The notes under the pieces are model-generated. The model was not told the origin of the DNA and searched no databases. It saw nothing but the letters and a program-made list of their open reading frames with translations. Shown here piece by piece: positions 45,460 to 57,947 of a DNA stretch of 64,000 nt. The translations under genes and the position numbers were made by a program. The stretch covers positions 27,072,602-27,136,601 of the forward strand of contig OZ020313.1 of NCBI GenBank assembly GCA_963971305.1. The letters run 5' to 3'. This stretch comes from Arcuatula senhousia (lineage: Eukaryota; Mollusca; Bivalvia; Mytilida; Mytilidae). How positions within the stretch are numbered: the stretch's first letter is position 1; the number at the start of each line of letters is the position of its first letter.

Positions 45460-46830
45460 CAAGAGGCTCACAGGAGCCTGAATCGCTTACATGGTTTCAA
45501 TGAATAAATGTAACAATATTTCACTTTGCCAACACCCCATTAGGACAATAAAATTTAAACCATTAGTAAGTTCAATTCAGCTAAGCATTTAAGCAAACGA
45601 ATGGATGGCACAATCTTTTATGAAACACAATCTTAATATCACATTCATGCTACTTTTTTGTCATTTAATGGGCCATAACTCCTGTAAGGGTAAATTGATA
45701 ATATAGGCCTAATGGACAATTTTGTAGTTCTCAATTAGCTGAACATTTAAGCAAGCATAAGCTTTTCTTTATCTGTAATAGTTTCATTTTTTAGGCAAAG
45801 CATGATAAAATGTTAATTTAGGGGCCATAACCCCTAAAAGTGGTCATCTGACAACTTTGATCCTATGGAGAAGCAAAGAGGCACCAATTGGGCATTCAAG
45901 TGTCAAAAGTCCGAAAGGGCAACGACGAAACCGGTAAACACTAACAAAAACACAAAGAAATACAAAACAAAAAATCAACCGAACGGAAATAAAAAAACGC
46001 GAACTCAAGTCGTGACAAGAGTGAACTCAGGTGCCCGGGAAGAGTAAGCGGTTCCTGCCTGTTATAGCACACCCGTCGTGTTGCTAATTTCCATTTCAGT
46101 GTGTCAAATCATGTAAAGAAAACAAACTTTTGAAGAGCTCCATTAGCTCAATTAACCAAGCAAAACATTTTCTCTTTCTACTAAGGTTCTCAATCTATAA
46201 GGCTAGAACATACTATTTTTGGCATTTCAGGGGCCATAACCCCTGTAATGGGTTACCTGATCAATTCAACATTATGGACAATTTTGCAAATCTCAATTAG
46301 GCGAATATTAAAGCAGGCAATTTTTTCTCTATCTTCTATAGTTCACAATCTATAAGGCTAAAACCATTATATTTGGCCTTTAAGGGACTGTAACTCCTAT
46401 ACAGGGTCATCTGACAATTATGACAAAATGGACAATTTTGTACAGCTTAATAAACTGATTAATATGCAATTATTTTTTTTTCAATATCTTATATAGTTCT
46501 TGAGATATAAGACAAAATAAGTGCAAAAAGCAGACAAAATTAAGAAAAGGGGGAATAACTCCCACACAGTTTGTTGTAATTTTTCAAAATTTTACAGCAG
46601 GTAGATCTTGCCGTGCTGATCCGTTTTTCACTATGCCAGAATTTATTATCTGTCACCGTTTTTAAATTATTTGCAAAAAACTGCTGTTTTACCTCCTGTT
46701 CTTTTTTAAGCAACGGCGGCTATGGTATTTATCTGATCAATTAAAAATGAAAATCATTTGAAGCCAACATGCCATATATCATGCCTAATAAGTTTCAGTC
46801 AAATTGGTTCGGCCAGGTGAGCGAAAAATT
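45460..46830. repeat. Second copy of the 155-bp-tandem repeat, with nested insertion
   Basis: It starts GAGGCTCACAGGAGCCTGAA like 18998 and ends GGCCAGGTGAGCGAAAAA like 20326. Internal units are more diverged (GGGGCCATAACCCC at about 45820 and 46232). It is interrupted by a retroelement tail at 45868-46125. Confidence 0.65.
45868..46125 (-). repeat. RT-element tail repeat nested in another repeat
   Basis: Matches 2047-2302 (AGCAAAGAGGCACCAA, GGGCATTCAAGTGTCAAAAG, TCAAGTCGTGACAAGAGTGA, AAGAGTAAGCGGTTCCTGCC). The host repeat continues on both sides, so this insertion is younger than its host. Confidence 0.65.
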
Positions 46831-46972
46831 CCATCAAGCTCTTATGTATTTACTATACACAATATTTATGTTTATTTTTCCCTTTTCCTCTTGTGTCAAT
46901 CAGAACAAAACAATAAATTGTAGAGGACAATAATTGTAATCTAAACAAAAACCTTACGCCATAGTTTTAGAA

Positions 46973-47070
46973 AGGAACAAAAGGGGACTTTCGAATGTCA
47001 AAAGTCCGAAATGTCTAAGACAAAACCAGTTAACATAAACGAGAACAGCACGAAGAAGAAGACAACTCAA
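46973..47070 (-). repeat. Truncated RT-element tail repeat
   Basis: Contains AAAAGGGGACTTTCGAATGTC, AAAAGTCCGAAATG and GAACAGCACGAAGAA, matching the first half of the tail repeat only. Confidence 0.5.
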
Positions 47071-47089
47071 AAGCATAAACCATTTTTGT

Positions 47090-47350
47090 GTTAATCCTTT
47101 TTTCAAGAGTTCATTCTTTTCCGATGATAATTAACAAATAAGTGATAGATGAATTCAGATTTCAGATACTAACAGTGTTAAACTAACTAGAGCGTCTCAT
47201 GTATACCTTTTAAAGATATTTTTTGAATAAGTTGAAATATAACCAGACATATTGTATTAAATTAAGCATAACTATCGTCTCCTTGACAGCAGTTTTACAA
47301 TGTATAAACTTTACAGGAAGGTAAGGTATTCTATACATTTTTTTCTGTAC
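47090..47350 (+). repeat. 3' portion of the old interspersed repeat
   Basis: Matches 16890-17130 and 51000-51250 (AAGCATAACTATC, CAATGTATAAACTTTACAGGAAGGTAAGG, CCGATGA). Confidence 0.5.
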
Positions 47351-47538
47351 ATTTAAGACAAATCTTTTGTTTGTCAAAATTATCAAATCTGCATTACTTT
47401 TTGCTGACTTCCCAGATTTATACGTTAATATTTTTTTAAATTCCATTTATTTGGTATCAAGAAACATCCTTAAGGTTCTCTTTCAAATATCAAAAAATGT
47501 TTTGCCTACTTTAGTACCTTCCAATGTTTTGATTTAAA

Positions 47539-47582
47539 TGCTACTGATGAGAGGTTACTCCTTGAAATTTCGATACATAGCA
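47539..47582 (+). ncRNA. Hammerhead ribozyme motif (family B), stem III damaged
   Basis: The plus strand has UGCUA, CUGAUGA, GAGG-loop-CCUU, GAA and UAGCA intact. The stem III palindrome has changed to AUUUCGAUAC, losing outer pairs including the one beside the cleavage site. It is probably inactive. Confidence 0.65.
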
Positions 47583-48139
47583 TATCCAAATTAGCCGTTT
47601 ATACCTGCGTTTTGGTATTTGTAAATTCGTAGCTGATTTTAGTTTTTAATCAATGTTTCAAAAGCATAAAAAAACATTTTCGGTTTACGTACGCCTAAAT
47701 GCAACCCTGAAAAAAAATAGCAACTGTTTAAAAGTTCAGCTTTTGACATTAACAGACTTCATTTTTATAATACTTCAAACTTTCATTCATTATTCATGAC
47801 CTTGGATCTTCAACCGATTTACTACATGTGTACACGTATATTGATAAACAATATTTGTCACAACTTTCTTAGTGATTAAATGTATTAAAGCTGGTTTTTG
47901 AATATTCAGTATGCAAAATCAGACCTTAAACACAACCAATTCTTTGTTAGACATTTTATCTATTTTTGCTTTTGAGTTTTGTATTTTACTGATAAAAGCC
48001 CAACATTAGCCAATAAATTAAATGAATATTATAACATATGTCAAATAAACGAGAGCGTATATTAGATCACTTATAAATATTAAGTATAAAAATTGGATAT
48101 TGTATATGAATTATTATATTTATAAAAAAACTTTCTTAA

Positions 48140-51100
48140 TTAAGAAAAATAACGAAAACAACATATGATGAACGGCACAGTTATGGTAATCTAAATGTCA
48201 ATAATTACTCTGCATTTTTGTTTTGTTTTTTTCCTTTGCCAAAGTTTTTGTTCCTTTTTACTCAATTAGTATTAAAAAATGTGACATTTTAATCTTTTGT
48301 ACTTATTATTGTCAGAAACCTTTTTAAACTCATTTTCCAAAACTCTCGCTATTGTTCATTAGTTGAATACGAACTCGACCTTTTTCACGACATTGACATT
48401 TACAAAAGCCTGTTTTGTAATCAACGTAAATTTAATTATCTCATTATGGTATTAGTTTAAAGATAAAAAAAATATCTGAGTTCTTGATTGTCGTCTCACC
48501 TAAAAACAAATGTAGCAGTGTGATAAACAACCATTTTCAAAGACATTCGCCATTTACCTTTATTGTGATGGTATTGTCTGTGAAGATAAATGTGTTTGAA
48601 TATATACTGAGCTACAATGAAAACGCAACACTAGTATTTACATAAATATGCTTTTGTATAGAAACAACATTACTTAAACAAATGGTATTTTCAAAACTTC
48701 TGAACAATAGCAACAATTCGACGCAAGCGTTTAAATTTAATGTTGATTCTTTTCTATGCAACGGTTCACACAGTTTTTACAGTCAAATCTGAATTTCCCA
48801 CAGTCAAAGGCGAATGTGACCACCATTTTCTGCAATGCATGCGGGACAACTTCGTGGCATTGATCAGATAAAACGACGAATTGGTTCTTGTGGAATATTG
48901 TTCCATTCTTCTTGTAAGACAATTTTAAGCCGTCGAAGCGTGACCGACGGTTGTTGGCGTCTCCTTACAGCTCGTTTAAGTTGTCTTTTTAGACCTGATT
49001 CTGCTGTTTACTGAACCCGTCTGATAATGTCGTTTTGGGACAGGCAAGTAATTGTCTATTGTGCAGAATTCATTCGACGAGCAATTTCACGCCAAGATAT
49101 CCCTCCTTGGATCATTGCCAAAACCTCATGTCGCTGGTTGTCTGAAAGCCTTTGCATTATCAAATTTGTGTCGAAAAGAACTTGAAAACTTAGGATGGAA
49201 TTTTTGTTACCGTAAGTTAAGGTTAACAAACGGACTTTGATTGAAGCTATTCATGCATGTCTGCATGTCAAAACAAGAATTTCGTGCGTTTGTGCGGGAG
49301 TACTGTAGGAAGAAAAGTTTAAAAAATTAATGAACCATGAATGTATCGATTGCTTACATATTGGTTAAAAACACATCTATCCTTTCCAATTAATGAAACT
49401 TTAACTTAAATAAAAAATATTCCGAAAAATAAAGTGCTGCGTTTTTAATGTCACTCAGTATATAACGTACTGTGTATAAATACGCTTTCATATCTTGGAA
49501 CGTGCAAATGAGATATAAACAATTTTCAATATTGAAGTTAACTTTTTGTTCTTGTCTCAATATCTCTTTCTTTCTGAAACATAAACATGAATTGCTCAAA
49601 CATCTCCATTTTAATTGTTTTTGTCTTACCAACTCTTCACTACTTTTCAATTTTAGACGTTATTTTTGAAAAAAAATGCCGTTTATTTGGTTATCAGTGT
49701 TCATTCAAGAAGCATCTTTAAAATTCGTTTTCAAATCATAAAAAAATGTTATGCCTACCTTAGTAGCTACCTTACGTTTTTGATCAATGTGACAAATAGT
49801 TTAGGCATGCGTTCGTCTAAATGCAACCGTGTACAAAACATAATTTAGCAATTGTTTAAAAGTTTAGTTTTTGGCATTGTCAGACTTCATTTAGTTTAAA
49901 GATAAACAATATATAATGAGTTCTTGATTGAAGCCTAGCCAAAACAACAGTAACAGTGTGATAAATATCCATATTAAGGGGGTACAGAACACCTAAGCTA
50001 GATAACTCTTAAAAATCAGTTGAACGTTTTCGTTAATTACATTTAATCAATGACATCAAGCTTCTCAGTGATCAAAATAGGAAATATTGAAAATCAATTA
50101 TGTTCAACAAAAATATTCCCAAGAAACCTGCGCTTCAAATTTCTTAAGATCTTAGGATTAAATCTATTTTATCAAAGTGATTTTTTTTGCAAATTTTCAA
50201 GAAAATTTTAAACCACACATTTTTTTTTAGCCTAAGTGTTGGATATCCCCTTAAAAAGACTTTTGACATTATGTTTTGATGTGATATGCTTTTTTTGCTA
50301 GAAGAAAAAGAATTAAAAATATTTTAATTATATTTGCTTTTATATAAGAAAAAATATTTGTATTAATTATTCATCTTAGAAAAATATTTCGCTTCTTTAA
50401 TAAAAGGAATATATTCTCCACATAAATTTCCCACTTTTTCATAATTTTGACAATATATTCATAAATGTCATGCTTTTGTGTACCAAATTGATACTGATTT
50501 GGTTGTAAATGCAAAGTAAAGTAAATCTTAAGTGTATTGAGGCAACGTTAAATGTTTAACTGGATAAGGGTGTACTTTTTATTTCTACAATAAATAAGAA
50601 AACGGTTTCCTTAAAAAAAAATATTATCTTCAAATTCTTTATTAATAATAAAGTTACAAAATCAATATGCTCTCCGTTTAAAAAACATTTTTTAAATACA
50701 ATTTCTCTAAAGAAAACTGTATCCTGTATTTTCACTCATGGGTTAGTAGAAAGATTTGAAGCGCGCCCTGATCACAGAACTAGGCTATATCTTACACGCT
50801 AAATCTATCAGTACATTTCCTTTAAAATAAATTCATTATATCAAAATTTAGAATAGAAGATGAACAACAGATACAACAAATATAATTTCAGTAATTAAAT
50901 AATAATTGAAACAAAAAATTTGCATGGATGAAAAATTCAAAACTTATGTCAATATAATATGGTTTGTTTATATTTATGAGTTTCTACACTTAATTTGTTC
51001 AGATAATAAGTCAACTTTTCTAAATATTTAAACTTTTGCTCAAAAAGTTAAATCTTTCCCTATGAACCTTGAATTACTGATAAATAAAACCACATACCTG

Positions 51101-51250
51101 TATCGAAAAATCAACCAGAGCGTTTTATTTCTTTTTTACAAAACTTTTAAATATAAGTGAAATATTTTAGTAAATTTAGCATTACTATCAATCTTGACAG
51201 CAATAATACAAGGTATAAACTATAAAGAAAGGTAAGGTTATCCATACATT
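48140..51250 (+). repeat. Old interspersed repeat copy with internal insertions
   Basis: Order-preserving matches to 15955-17130: AACGAAAACAACA (48155), TCGACCTTTTTCACGACATTGACAT (48375), CTCATGGGTTAGTAGAAAG (50738), GATCACAGAACTAGGC (50770), ACAAGGTATAAACTATAAAGAAAGG (51210). It is expanded relative to the 15-17 kb copy by a Tc1-like fragment (48690-49200) and other sequence. Confidence 0.5.
48690..49200 (-). pseudogene. Internally deleted Tc1-like transposase
   Basis: The minus strand from about 49175 reads one continuous frame. It begins with an N-terminal helix-turn-helix segment (LSDNQRHEVLAMIQGGISWR, then EIARRMNSAQ) and contains a stop at about 49065 and another at about 49015. It then goes straight to the C-terminal segment (LQEEWNNIPQEPIRRFI, stop, SMPRSCPACIAENGGHIRL) typical of Tc1/mariner transposases. 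The whole DDE catalytic core is missing. The left flank at about 48602 (TATATACTGAGCTACAATG) resembles a Tc1-type end; the matching right end was not found. Confidence 0.7.
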
Positions 51251-51869
51251 TTGATACGTATATTTACATATATGGTTTATGTATAAGAATATAAGAGGGT
51301 TTCTGAAATTTATTATTTTTGTTTGAAAGGAATGGGGGCGATAAGACCTGTTTTTGCCTAAAATTTAACCCGAGTCTCACCCTTTGAATTCTGTTGTCAA
51401 ATGCTCATAAATTACTTACTAAATATTCAATTATATATTTTAATTTATAAAACATTGTTTTGATAAAAAATATATAATGAAACTGACCTTCATTCAGAAA
51501 ATGGCCATTTTGCATTTTAACAGTTTGTCTATATGGGTCATGTAAACCTTCTCTGAAGATCTGAATTTGTGTTTCGTGTGCGGAGAATATTTCCTGATCC
51601 AAAATTTCTCATTTTTTGTCATTTTTCCTAAAATCACTATTGACGTCAAATGTGACGTCATTATGACACTTAAATTTTTAATTTTGAAATGTTTCGACCT
51701 GCAGAGATTTCACTATATTGTAGCCAGATATGGAGACTAGTACATAACCATCATATTTTAGGCTAAAATGGGGCCTTTTTGCCCCTACTCCTTTTTTTAT
51801 AAACTTTGTTGATAATTTTGCCGATGTTTTTCTCATTATTGTTATTTTATTAGAATGTTATTCGTCGTT

Positions 51870-52000
51870 TTTAAGAAAATAAAGGTAATAACAAATTAAC
51901 GAACTTGGAGGATCTATCTCAATGTCCAAAGAGAAAAGAAAAAACATGGAAGACACACCAGAATAGTTATAGATCGCAATGGTCCTGACTTAGTACATTT
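51870..52000 (+). repeat. Dispersed repeat with GCAATGGTCCTGACTTAGTAC
   Basis: Same family as 44590-44730 (inverted) and 62215-62345 (direct). 51250-51870 and 52000-53290 otherwise contain nothing recognised. Confidence 0.65.
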
Positions 52001-53293
52001 CGTCTTTTTTTAGCAACTATTTTCTTTTCAATCATGACTTGCCTTATTTTTTGCTTCCTATCCTAGCACATTCTATTGGGTATTTATGGGCGAAACACTA
52101 GTTAATTCTTAAGCACTATCAAAGTCAAAAACCTTTTCAATGAAGTTTTATATAAAAACAATTTTTATTCTTTTTCAATCGTGGTTTATTATGCTTTAGT
52201 TTAAGAATTCGATTATTTAAATTTTGTTTAAGATATTTTGCCAGAGAGCGTACAGCTTCATCAAGCAGAATTTGAACACAAACCAATTGTATTTTTGGAC
52301 CGTTTTATTACTTGTGTATATATTTTTAATATTTGTTTATTTTACTGATGAAGGACACACAAATGCCAAAAATATTAACAAATCTTCTTATCATTTAACC
52401 TCATAGAAACAAATTGCGTACATTTTTACCCCTATTAATAAGTTTGTTTATGTATAGCATCGTTTTAGTTACTCTTTATTCATTTACGCTTCATTGCCGT
52501 TTGTGAGGGAAGCGGTGAATATTTTTTCAAATCGATTTAATTTTAACATATATATTTATTTATATAACTAAAACGACGCAGTGTTTTTAATGAATTAAAT
52601 GAAAATATCGACAGTAACAAAGATGTCAAAGGAACCAGAGCAGAACATTCATTTACGTACAACTTTTAGCACAAGTCACAACTAATATGATTATAAAAGA
52701 ACCAATATTTATTACAGCTAAGTCGTCAGTAAGTGGTTCACAGACTATTCACAATGGTATTAGACTGTGCGAACTTTAATCACTCTCAAATATTTATTTG
52801 GTATAAAGCTTCAAATGCTTCTAAAGTACGATTATTCGGCGGAATATGGATAATTAAATATAGCAAAAAACAAATAATTTGAAGATAAACCGCTTATTCC
52901 GGACTCCCCCTTCCAAACAAAAAAACAAAAAACAAAGCAAAAACAACAACATCAATAGTTAACCACAAACAACAACGGTAGGAAGACATATTCTTAACGA
53001 CTTAAATCAGCAAAGCAGTAACATGGCAAAATGAAAATAGTCTAAGATATGTAATCACAAGCCCGGTCGTCAGACTTGTCTGACACGATTTACCATAAAA
53101 TTTCTAATATTTTTGTTGCTGAAATTTCCGATTTTAAAATTCAAAATTGTTTAAAACACCAGGTTTCTTTCCTTGTAATGCACATGGTCGATATCCTCGG
53201 TGCTTGATTTGGCTTCCTTGTTCGAACGTTTTGGTTTTGAGTACTTTTCGTTTTCAACATTTTGGATTTGACCTACCAATGTTTTGATATAAA

Positions 53294-53337
53294 TGCTACT
53301 GATGAGAGGTTACTCCTTGAAATATCGATATATAGCA
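53294..53337 (+). ncRNA. Type I hammerhead ribozyme motif (family B), intact
   Basis: The plus strand reads UGCUA, CUGAUGA, GAGG-UUACU-CCUU, GAA, AUAUCGAUAU, A, UAGCA. Stem I here is UGCUA/UAGCA, whereas copies at 798 and 16726 have UGCUG/CAGCA: both strands changed together and pairing is kept. This is the best covariation evidence in the window. Confidence 0.8.
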
Positions 53338-54106
53338 AATCCAAATTAACCGTTTATACCCGCGTTTTGGTATTTGTAAATATGATGGAAAAGGAATCAG
53401 TTCCTGATTAAAGTTGTAACTGCCAATTAAAATTCCAAAGCAACGTTTATTACCTTTTGCTAGCAATTTTGGTAGAGCTATGACGCTCTGTCAGGGTAAT
53501 CGTCATTATCCAACGACAAATACCGTGACAAGTGCGGAACGTAGACTTTAAAACCTGATCAGACTGAATAATTTTGTACAACAAGCTCTTAGAAACTTAA
53601 AGTTATCAGGTTTGTCATAAAGCTTTGCAAAAAGTCATTCTAGAGTGTCAGATTAAGATGTACAACTAAAACTAAAGCTGACCTCATAACGACGGATGCG
53701 TAAAATCATCAGTGCATTGAATATTTGAGGAACAAGAAAGCAACACAGTCACGAATGTTTTAGAGAAAGATCATAACCAGATATTATATGTGTTTTGAGA
53801 ATAAAATATACAACGTTGATATTAAACTGTTTAAATGCTACAAAATGTTATCAGCCGTCAGTTATGATTTATTTATTTAGATACGGTAACATGCTCATAA
53901 ACGCTTTAAAATCATTTTCATTGGCGCTGGACGAGGGTGGGAAAAATTTCCGGTTATCTAAAGAAATCGTGAAAACTCGAAAATAGCTCGTAAGATGTTG
54001 GAAGAAAATATCTTTAGAACTCGTAAAACTATAAATTTTGAAAATCGCAACAACTCTTAAGAGAATGTCATATATGTAAAGAGTATGTAAAGGATTTCAG
54101 CCGTAA

Positions 54107-54160
54107 ACAGTCCATTCGGTAAAATATTAGACCTGTCCTATAGTTTACCGAATAGACTGT
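54107..54160. repeat. 54-bp hairpin
   Basis: ACAGTCCATTCGGTAAAATATTAG and CTATAGTTTACCGAATAGACTGT are inverted, separated by a few bases. It is probably a tiny foldback. 53340-54300 and 54560-55490 hold nothing else I can support. Confidence 0.55.
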
Positions 54161-55496
54161 ATAAGGCTTATATCCTACTTTAAACACCCGTTTAGCATAA
54201 CAACAGTGTAAAATTTAAACATAAAGCGATCAGAAATAATTTTCCATATGTATCATTATATATGTCAATACAAACAGATAATTAAAATCCCTTAACTGAA
54301 CGCATTTCGATTGAGTCTTCCACGTAATGGTTAATGTCGTGGACTACATGTATCTAGACAAAAATTCGGGTTCGATTTCAGTCATGGCAAAATGATTTTT
54401 TATTTATGGTATTATATACGTTAATACAATCAAATTTGAATACCGTAGCTCAAAACTATTTGATCGGGTCAGCAGTAGCAATACGCTTAATGACGTTGGT
54501 TGTAAAGAGAAAGATTTCGGGTTCGAATCTAGGCTTGGAATACATTATTGGAAAATGTGTTGACATTTATACTTGAGGAATCTTTAAAGTCACAATAAAA
54601 CTAGAACTGACCGTATAGAATTGCTTTCATATGTTACTAGATTGCAGTGTAATATCAAGACTTATCAGTACTAATCGGTAGGATAAAGTACTGCATTAAC
54701 AATAGCATGACGTCACAACTGTGTTTTGATATTTGGACCAGACTCAACTTGCACAAAACAGACGTGGCGTTTTTTTTTTCATTTGTTAAAAAATATATTC
54801 ATAATTACTTTTGAACTAACATTGATGTCAAACGAGTTTGTTTTGCAAAAAGCTTTAGTTAATAACCGCCGAAGATAAAATAATTTGGATTCAAGATAAA
54901 CCTAATCAGCATGTCCAGGTCTGCGTAAACATATAACCTGTGTAGAAGAATAAACAATCCATGTAAGAGGTTTCACCCGTTGGGCATTATTTTTTCCGTA
55001 TCTGCTAAGAAACTATGATACTAATTGAAACCAAAATGGGTGTACAAGTAGTTGATTTAAGTCGTTCCTACCTAAAAGTAATTGTTATTAATATACGGGA
55101 TATAAACATAGCCGTCTTAACTTGATATAAATGTTTTAAACCCCGTTCAAGATATGGGTTATAGCGATCACATTCAAGATATACCATAAAAACTTAGTTT
55201 AAGTCAGTTTTACTGTTTATAGACAATTAAATTATTTTTTAAACTAACATTTAAGCATTTCCTTAAAATTATTAAAAGATCAAAACATCGTGAAATGGGA
55301 AATCAAACACAGGTTATTTGACCTAATAGATACAGTGAAAGTTGCAGGGATGTTTTTTTGCGCTTTTTTTAAAAAGTGGAAGACGATTTGCGCTATTTAC
55401 CGATTATTCATTCCCATAACTAAAAATAAAAAAAAATATTTGGGATGGGGACTTATTCGCTCATAATTCTTCATGGCGATTTCAGCGAAAATAAGC

Positions 55497-55502
55497 CCCA
55501 TG
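55497..55502. other. Left 6-bp target-site duplication (CCCATG)
   Basis: CCCATG directly precedes AGTAGTAGAGATG. The same hexamer follows the right end at 59184-59189. Confidence 0.85.
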
Positions 55503-55712
55503 AGTAGTAGAGATGTCGAAAGCTCTTATTATTTCTCGGGACGTCCCCGACGTCCCATAGGCTGTCTGTGACGTCATATCCACTTCCGGTCCGCCATCTT
55601 GCTTCCGGTTCCGCCATTTTGCATCCGGTTCCGCCATTTTGCTTCCGGTCGGCCATCTTGCTTCCGGTTCCGGTGACGCAACATCCGGTAATTAAGGGGA
55701 GGTAATTCCGCA
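55503..55712 (+). repeat. Left terminal inverted repeat
   Basis: Contains TGACGTCA (about 55570) and about four repeats of CTTCCGGTTCCGCCATTTTG-like units, then GGTGACGCAACATCCGG and TAATTAAGGGGAGGTAATTCC. Mirrored at 58953-59183. Confidence 0.88.
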
Positions 55713-56219
55713 AAGTCACCGAACGGTAAAAGGCTTGTAACTTAGTTATTCCTTGACCGATTCCTTTCGGGTTTGTTGATTGTTTTTAGTAAGACAATGT
55801 CTCTTTGATGATTTTCTTTGTGGTCTTCAGTGGTCATTAGAGGCTTGACCAGTAGGTGACCATTTCCTATTTCTTATCAAAGGTTGGGTTGTCGTATATC
55901 GTTGGAAAGGTCGCAAGGTGTAGTTGCCATTTTTGAGTTGTTTGCGTCGGTAGTGGTCAGTGGTCAGTCAGGGCTTGACCATTAGGTGTCCCCTTTTTCT
56001 TCTTGTTGTATACTTAGCGTGTAATATGTCATTGTAAAGCTTGTGAGGTCTAGTTTTATATTCTTTCTTTCGTGTCAATCTAAGGGAAGTAACTCTTGGT
56101 TTCTACTGTGTTTTAAGTCTTGTATTTGATACCATTTTGTAAGGAATTTGCCGGGCTTTGTGGGGTAGGCTTAAAGTACTGGTTTGATCCTTTTTATAAG
56201 CAGAACAACAACACAAGTT

Positions 56220-56880
56220 GCAAAGAGATCAAGAGTTAGGGTTAAGGCTACATAGCAGAAGAGTTAGGGTTAGGGTACGAACATGAATAGAAATACTATA
56301 CACAACAGAGGAGAATTTAGGTTAGGGTTAGAGTAAATGGTAAAGAAATAGAAATGGAAAGAGAAAGGGTTGGGGTTAGAGAAGAGAGAGTTAGAGAAAA
56401 GAAAATTAGGGTTTGAGTTAGAAATACAATGACAACAAAGGCAAATAGAGTTAGAGTTAGAATGGGGATAAGGGCTAAAAATAGAACTGAAAAGAGAAAG
56501 GGTTAGAGAAGGGTGAGTTAGAGTTAGGGTAAAAATACAATGACAACAAAGGCAAAGAGACTTAGAGTTAGAATGGGGATAAGGGCTTAAATAGAATTGA
56601 AAAGAGAAAGAGTTAGGGTTAGGGTTAGAGGTTAGTGTTAGGGTTAGAGGATAGGGTTAGGGTTTAGGGTTAGGGTTAGAATAACAAACAAGAATAGCAA
56701 GGGTTAGGGTTAGGGTAAGGGTTAAAAATACAATGACAACACTATAAAAGAGAGTTATAGTTAGAATTGGGGTAAGGGCTAAAAATAGAACTGAAAAGAG
56801 AAAAGGTTAAGGTTAGAGATTAGGGTTAGGGTTAGGGTTAGGGTTAGAATTACAAACTAGAATAGCTAGAGTTAGGGTAA
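56220..56880 (+). repeat. TTAGGG-type repeat region
   Basis: Imperfect GGGTTA/GTTAGGG runs (best at 56600-56670, 56700-56730 and 56820-56850) alternate with a repeat of about 110 bp (AGAACTGAAAAGAGAAAGG, ATACAATGACAACAAAGGC). TTAGGG is the usual animal, including mollusc, telomere repeat. Here it is internal to a mobile element. Confidence 0.8.
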
Positions 56881-57219
56881 GGATTAAAAATAGAACTGCA
56901 AAGGGGTAGTATCGGAACGAAAAGAACCGGTTTGAACTGGTTAGAAGATATTGGGTTATCAAGTACAAAATGATCTCAATGGAATAGTTAGTTCCGCATG
57001 ATTACACACGACTTCATTGCTGAGATCTGGGGGTGACACGAGTCGCCAACAGATTTAACACAGGGCCTATGGAAAATTAAAAGTATAAAGTGGTCTGGAT
57101 TCCCTGCTTGACAAAAGTTGTACAAGTTAACACAGGACAGGAAAAACACAACTAGAAGAAAAGGGAAGAAGGTAAGGAAACGGCTGGTGCTGCATAAGTG
57201 AAAGGGGAGAAGAGTGTGA

Positions 57220-57405
57220 AATGGCTGCTGCTGCTGCTGCTGCTTCAGTGAAAAAAAAGGGGGGAGAAGGTGTTAAAACGGCTGCTGCTGCTGCTGCTGC
57301 GTAAGTGAAAGGGGGGGAGAGGGTAAAATGGCTGCTGCTGCTGCGTAAGTGAAAGGGGGAAGAGGGTAAAATGGCTGCTGCTGCTGCTGCTGCTACTGGG
57401 TGATC
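57220..57405. repeat. (GCT)n-containing minisatellite
   Basis: Four to five units of AAAATGG(CTG)n followed by CGTAAGTGAAAGGGGG-like sequence, with GCT runs of 4-8. Reverse-strand frames read poly-Ala only because of the repeat. Confidence 0.8.
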
Positions 57406-57655
57406 AAAGTAAGAAAAGCAGCAAAAGAGCAAGATGAGCAAAGCAAAAGAGCAAAATGAGCTGCAAAAGAGCAAGATGAGCAAGGTAAAGAGCTAAAAAG
57501 AGCTGCAAAAGAGCAAGATGAGCAAGAAAAAGAGCAAGATGAGCTGCAAAAGTGCAATTGGAGCTGCAAAAGAACAAAAGGAGCTGCAAAAGAGCAAGAT
57601 GAGCTGCAAAAGAGCAAACTGAGCAATCAAAAGAGCAAGAAGAGCAAAGAGTAAG
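57406..57655. repeat. Minisatellite of GAGCAAGATGAGCTGCAAAA units
   Basis: About ten imperfect units of 18-20 bases, built from GAGCTGCAAAA and GAGCAAGAT. It ends just before the first reading frame of the element. Confidence 0.8.
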
Positions 57656-57947
57656 TCACGTGATGAAATGCTGAGAGATGATTGGACGATACAATTTTGA
57701 AAAGGCAAAATGAATGATCAATGTTGTCAGTGGCTCAAATGTATTCGAACAAGACGCACGTAAATGTAATGGATTATCTTCTAAAACTCATAGAAAAGAA
57801 CATTGAAAGTGAGAACGGGGAACGTGTTTGTCGTAAATGCGGCGAGAGGAAGCCAAAAGATCAGTTTTATAAATCGAAACAAAATTTAATTGTGCCGTGC
57901 ATAGAATGCCAGCAAATATTTAAAGAATGGCGTAGATTCAAAGCATT

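Noticed and set aside
54320..54560. Two GGTTCGAATC/GGGTTCGATT box B-like words suggesting tRNAs or a SINE
   Set aside because: No matching acceptor stem, anticodon arm or convincing box A at the right distance, so not called.
57127..57708. Long reverse-strand frames rich in Ala, Leu, Ser, Phe and Cys
   Set aside because: They are translations of the GCT and GAGCAAAA minisatellites; no domain and no start context.
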